Shown one piece after another: positions 61,051-64,000 of a stretch of 64,000 nt of DNA. The notes beneath the pieces were generated by a model that ran no database searches, had not been told where the DNA came from, and worked only from the letters and a program-made list of their open reading frames with translations. Origin of the DNA: Clostridium sp. (GTDB taxonomy: Bacteria > Bacillota > Clostridia > Lachnospirales > Lachnospiraceae); assembly GCA_023667695.1 (NCBI GenBank), contig JAMOZY010000005.1, positions 62,001 through 126,000 on the forward strand, read 5' to 3'. Numbering within the stretch: the first letter of the stretch is position 1; every line of letters begins with the position of its first letter. A program made the position numbers and the translations under genes.

Positions 61051-62940
61051 AATTATACTTTTATATTAAATAAAACGCAACTAAAATCTCTCGCCAAGAG
61101 TACAGATGCATTAAATGAAATTACAAATGTATTAAATAATACAGAATTATCAAGTATCGCGATAAAACAAGACTTAGAAGCTATAGGCAAATCTTACACT
61201 ACAGAAACACTTAAATCAGCTATTGCCCAATCTACACTTAATAAAGAACAGATTGAAGCAATATTGGTTGCCAACGGCTTACAAGGTGAACTACTAGAAA
61301 CAACTGCTGATGAATTGGCAAATGTAGCAAGTATAAATGCTGTGGCCGCATCCCAAACAGGAGCTACAACTACTACCCTTGGTCTAGGTACAGCATTCAA
61401 AGGTCTTGGAATATCAATCAAAAATACGACCAAAACGATATGGGCATTTTTAACGACTAACCCGATTGGACAAATGGTGGGCGTTGTTTCAGCAATCACA
61501 GCAGTTATTGCCACTATTGTTACTATCAACAAAAAGATTGAGGAACACAGAGAAAAGATAAAAGAAGCCGGTGAAACTGCAAGAGATGAAATCGAATCAC
61601 TAAAAAGTGAATTAGATGACCTCTCCTCTTCTGCCGATAAAGCAGCGGAATCTTATTCAAAACTGATTGATGGTGTTGATTCATTAAACCACACCAATAT
61701 AAGTTTATCTGATGAAGAATATGAGGAATTTATCAGTGCAAGCAATGAACTGGCAGAACTGTTCCCTGAGTTAGTTATCGGATTAGATAAAGAAGGGAAT
61801 AAAATTCTCGACCTTGGAAGTAATGCTGAAGAATCAATAGCTAAGATAAATGACTTAATTGAGGCACAACAGAAACTGGTTGCAGAGGAAACCGAAGAAA
61901 AACTTGTAGATGTATATAAAGGAACCTATGAAGATACCAGAGATATAAGTAATGAATTAGAACTTTACAAGAAAAATCTGGATTATATTAGAAGCGTAAA
62001 TTTCAATGAAATTATGGCTGGTTTGCAAGGTTATTCCGGCAACAAGACTATATCATTATCTGAATCATATATGAATGGTTTGGATTCTGAAATCTTAATG
62101 AATAACATGGCAAAAGTCATTAATGATTCATTAGGAACAGAACTCAAGCCAAGATTATCTGATGCAACAAATGAATGGTTCCTTGACCTTTCAACACTTA
62201 CGGAAGAGCAATATGAAAATGCCATTCACTCATTATATCTTAAGTCTAATCTGTTAAAAGAAAAAATTTCTGAATCATTAGAAGCATCTATATCCGGTGC
62301 AAGAGATGATATTAACAAACATCACAAACAAGAATTGTCTTCTATCTTTACTGCCCTTTCGGATGATGCAGACTATACATCACTTACTGATACGGAGCGA
62401 CAGCTTGCAGACGCTTTGATTTCTGGATTAGATTATTCAAAATATAGAGATGAAATTGAGCCTAATTATAATGGTGATATTACAAGATTTTTAAACAAAG
62501 AAATCTTAGATTTACGGTATAATGCTTCTAAGGAAGAAAAAGAAGAAATCAATAGTATTTATAACGAGTTGTTGTCGATTGATCCAGATGCTTCATTAAG
62601 TGATAATATAGCAGTTATTGAGCAATATATTAATGACCTTGCGGAAATATTAAATATAGATTCTGAAAAGTTAAAGGTAATGCTTGGTTATGAACTGGAT
62701 GAAGACAAAGAGAGAATCAATCAGGCAAAGATAAAGGCAACTGGAAGTTCTACTATTGAAGCAAGAAGTATTTCAAGTGGTTATGCACAAGTCCAACACG
62801 CAATTAATCAAAAGGAAAATGCCAGTATATCAACCACAGATTGTCAGGATGGAAAGGGAAATGCTGGTATATCAACCATGGGTTGTCAGATGGAAAGGGA
62901 AAGTGCTGGTATATCAGCGATATATGTGATATGGTTATGA
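61051..62940 (+). pseudogene. Truncated phage tail tape-measure protein gene
   Basis: The frame is open from 61051 (a stop precedes it) and has no proper start. The text GLGTAFKGLGISIKNTTKTI WAFLTTNPIGQMVGVVSAIT, followed by a long helical, Lys/Glu/Ser-rich part, is typical of tape-measure proteins of Firmicutes siphophages. These proteins have more than 1000 residues, so both ends are lost. The last 40 residues come from a tandem repeat (62813-62925) that is not phage-like. No other tail gene is nearby. Confidence 0.7.
62813..62925 (+). repeat. 42-bp tandem repeat at the debris boundary
   Basis: Three units share ATGCTGGTATATCAACCATG and TTGTCAGATGGAAAGGGAAA, spaced by about 42 bp (62822, 62864, 62906); the third is partial. 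They mark the junction between the phage fragment and the glycosyltransferase region. Confidence 0.75.
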
Positions 62941-62982
62941 AAGAGAACCGGAAAATGATTGGTACAAATGAGGAGATATAAA

Positions 62983-64000
62983 ATGGGGGAGAACGAGCAT
63001 ATTACTTTTTTTACGACGCCTGCATATGGGCATATTTTATGTGTACTTCCGGTTGTAAAGCGTCTGGTTGATTGCGGTTACTGTGTGGATTGTCATGCCA
63101 GCCCGGCATTTCGGCAGCTTATCGAGCAATGTGGGGCGAATTATATAGAATATACCATTGATTTTTCACAGCTTGTTTTGAGCGAGGTCACGGCAGATTT
63201 CTTTGCCTTGACGGAGGCTCTTATTACTTTGAACCGAAAGGCTTATCTGGAATATCTTCCGGTTATGGAACAGGAGCAGCCGGATTTGATTTTATATGAT
63301 TCCATGTGTTCCTTTGCAAAAAATATTGCATATAAAACCCATAATCCCTCTGTATGTCTGGTGACAACCATAGGCTTTAATCTTCCGGTGTTCTTATTTT
63401 CCAATATGTTTATGTCTAGCATTCCTTTATATATGAAGCATAGAAAAGAGTTTCATTTATTATGGCGGGGCGAGCGGACATTTCGTCGGGAGCATGGGCT
63501 TGCGCCTTTTAAGATGATAGACCTGTTTATGAATTGCGGGGATGAAACCGTTATCTTTTCTCCAAAGGAATTCCAGCCATTTTACAGAACCTTTCTCCGA
63601 CATGTACATTTTGTGGGAACTACCATTCGGGAACGGGTGAAGCTGCTTCATGAGGAAGGAGTGCAGTATCCGGAATATGATTATTATATTTCCTTAGGAA
63701 GTATTTTTACGGAGCATGTTGAGCAAATACGGACATTGCTTCAGGAACTTGAAAGCAGGGGGGCATCTGCACTGGTGGTGACCGGAGCCTCCAGCCTTAA
63801 GGCGGATTGGAAGCATATAACCCTTCGGGAGCGCGTGAATCAGATAGATGTTCTTCCACATTGCAGATATTTTATTAATCATGGCGGGCTTAACAGTGTA
63901 TATGAAAGTATTTACTTTGGTATTCCCCAGATTTGTCTGCCCCAGCAGGAGGAGCAGCGTTATGTATCCTATGTCGTGCAGAAACGAAGATTAGGGATTT
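62983..64000 (+). CDS. GT1-family (MGT/YjiC-like) glycosyltransferase, 3' end outside window
   Basis: ATG 62983 follows GAGGAGATATAAA and the frame is open to the window end (339 residues). The N-terminus ITFFTTPAYGHILCVLPVVK is the acceptor-side Rossmann motif of macrolide-type glycosyltransferases, and the donor-sugar motif is FINHGGLNSVYESIYFGIPQ, ICLPQQEEQ. Such enzymes add a UDP-sugar to small molecules or lipids. The donor Glu/Gln-rich box looks intact. The product and acceptor are unknown. Confidence 0.88.
   Translation, partial: MGENEHITFFTTPAYGHILCVLPVVKRLVDCGYCVDCHASPAFRQLIEQCGANYIEYTIDFSQLVLSEVTADFFALTEALITLNRKAYLEYLPVMEQEQPDLILYDSMCSFAKNIAYKTHNPSVCLVTTIGFNLPVFLFSNMFMSSIPLYMKHRKEFHLLWRGERTFRREHGLAPFKMIDLFMNCGDETVIFSPKEFQPFYRTFLRHVHFVGTTIRERVKLLHEEGVQYPEYDYYISLGSIFTEHVEQIRTLLQELESRGASALVVTGASSLKADWKHITLRERVNQIDVLPHCRYFINHGGLNSVYESIYFGIPQICLPQQEEQRYVSYVVQKRRLGI

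Noticed and set aside
59482-62940. Intact prophage
   Set aside because: Only a fragment of a tape-measure gene is present; there are no capsid, terminase, portal, lysis or integrase genes.

Overview
The window looks like a chromosome segment from an anaerobic, low-to-medium GC Firmicute of the Lachnospiraceae (Roseburia/Agathobacter/Butyrivibrio-like). This is inferred from the protein content: a stand-alone str operon (rpsL-rpsG-fusA-tuf), gdpP-rplI-dnaB, pflA, a 2[4Fe-4S] ferredoxin, three DUF6033-like proteins, strong AGGAGG ribosome binding sites and frequent TTG/GTG starts. No rRNA, tRNA, CRISPR array or complete insertion sequence was found.

Layout. 1-9.5 kb: end of a nitrilase, a cytidylate-kinase-like protein, a LytTR/DUF3021-like/ABC transporter operon, a 5'-truncated Rpn/PD-(D/E)XK transposase-type gene, and three DUF6033-like paralogues around a BlaI/BlaR1-type pair. 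9.5-15.1 kb: the str operon with consensus promoters before rpsL and tuf. Its spacers hold three copies of a roughly 100-bp repeat. 15.0-28.2 kb: an A+T-rich island inserted in the 3' end of tuf. A second, out-of-place copy of the last 18 tuf codons plus a terminator lies at 28.1-28.25 kb, and matching 24-bp subterminal repeats lie inside both ends. 28.4-34.1 kb: hypothetical genes, gene remnants, CPBP protease, GNAT, AraC and cupin genes, and a probable type I toxin-antitoxin locus. 34.4-47 kb: a two-component system, an IetAS-like AAA+/subtilase pair, a strip of gene scars, GrpB, and a MacB-like ABC export cluster. 47.1-53.5 kb: CbbX-like AAA+, gdpP-rplI-dnaB and a MerR regulator. 53.8-59.4 kb: an AAA/DUF4143 ATPase, a divergent carbamoyltransferase, an EAL phosphodiesterase, ferredoxin and pflA. 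59.5-63 kb: phage and toxin debris. 63-64 kb: start of a GT1 glycosyltransferase.

The most interesting unit is the tuf island. One probable operon encodes a Cro/C1 regulator, a NurA-like nuclease, a HerA-like ATPase, a GHKL (MORC/Hsp90-like) ATPase, a B12-binding-type radical SAM enzyme and a small GKWM-motif protein, followed by an AlbA_2/Schlafen-type ATPase and a PD-(D/E)XK nuclease. HerA-NurA pairs process DNA ends, GHKL ATPases act as clamps or gates, and radical SAM enzymes modify small molecules or macromolecules. Together this reads as a candidate multi-gene anti-mobile-element system for which I know no name. No recombinase gene is visible in the island, so it is probably immobile now or moved in trans. 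A second defence-like module (AAA+ plus subtilase, 36.4-39.7 kb) and several broken genes (UvrD-like, Bro-N, DUF1016, tape measure) suggest repeated turnover of accessory genes.
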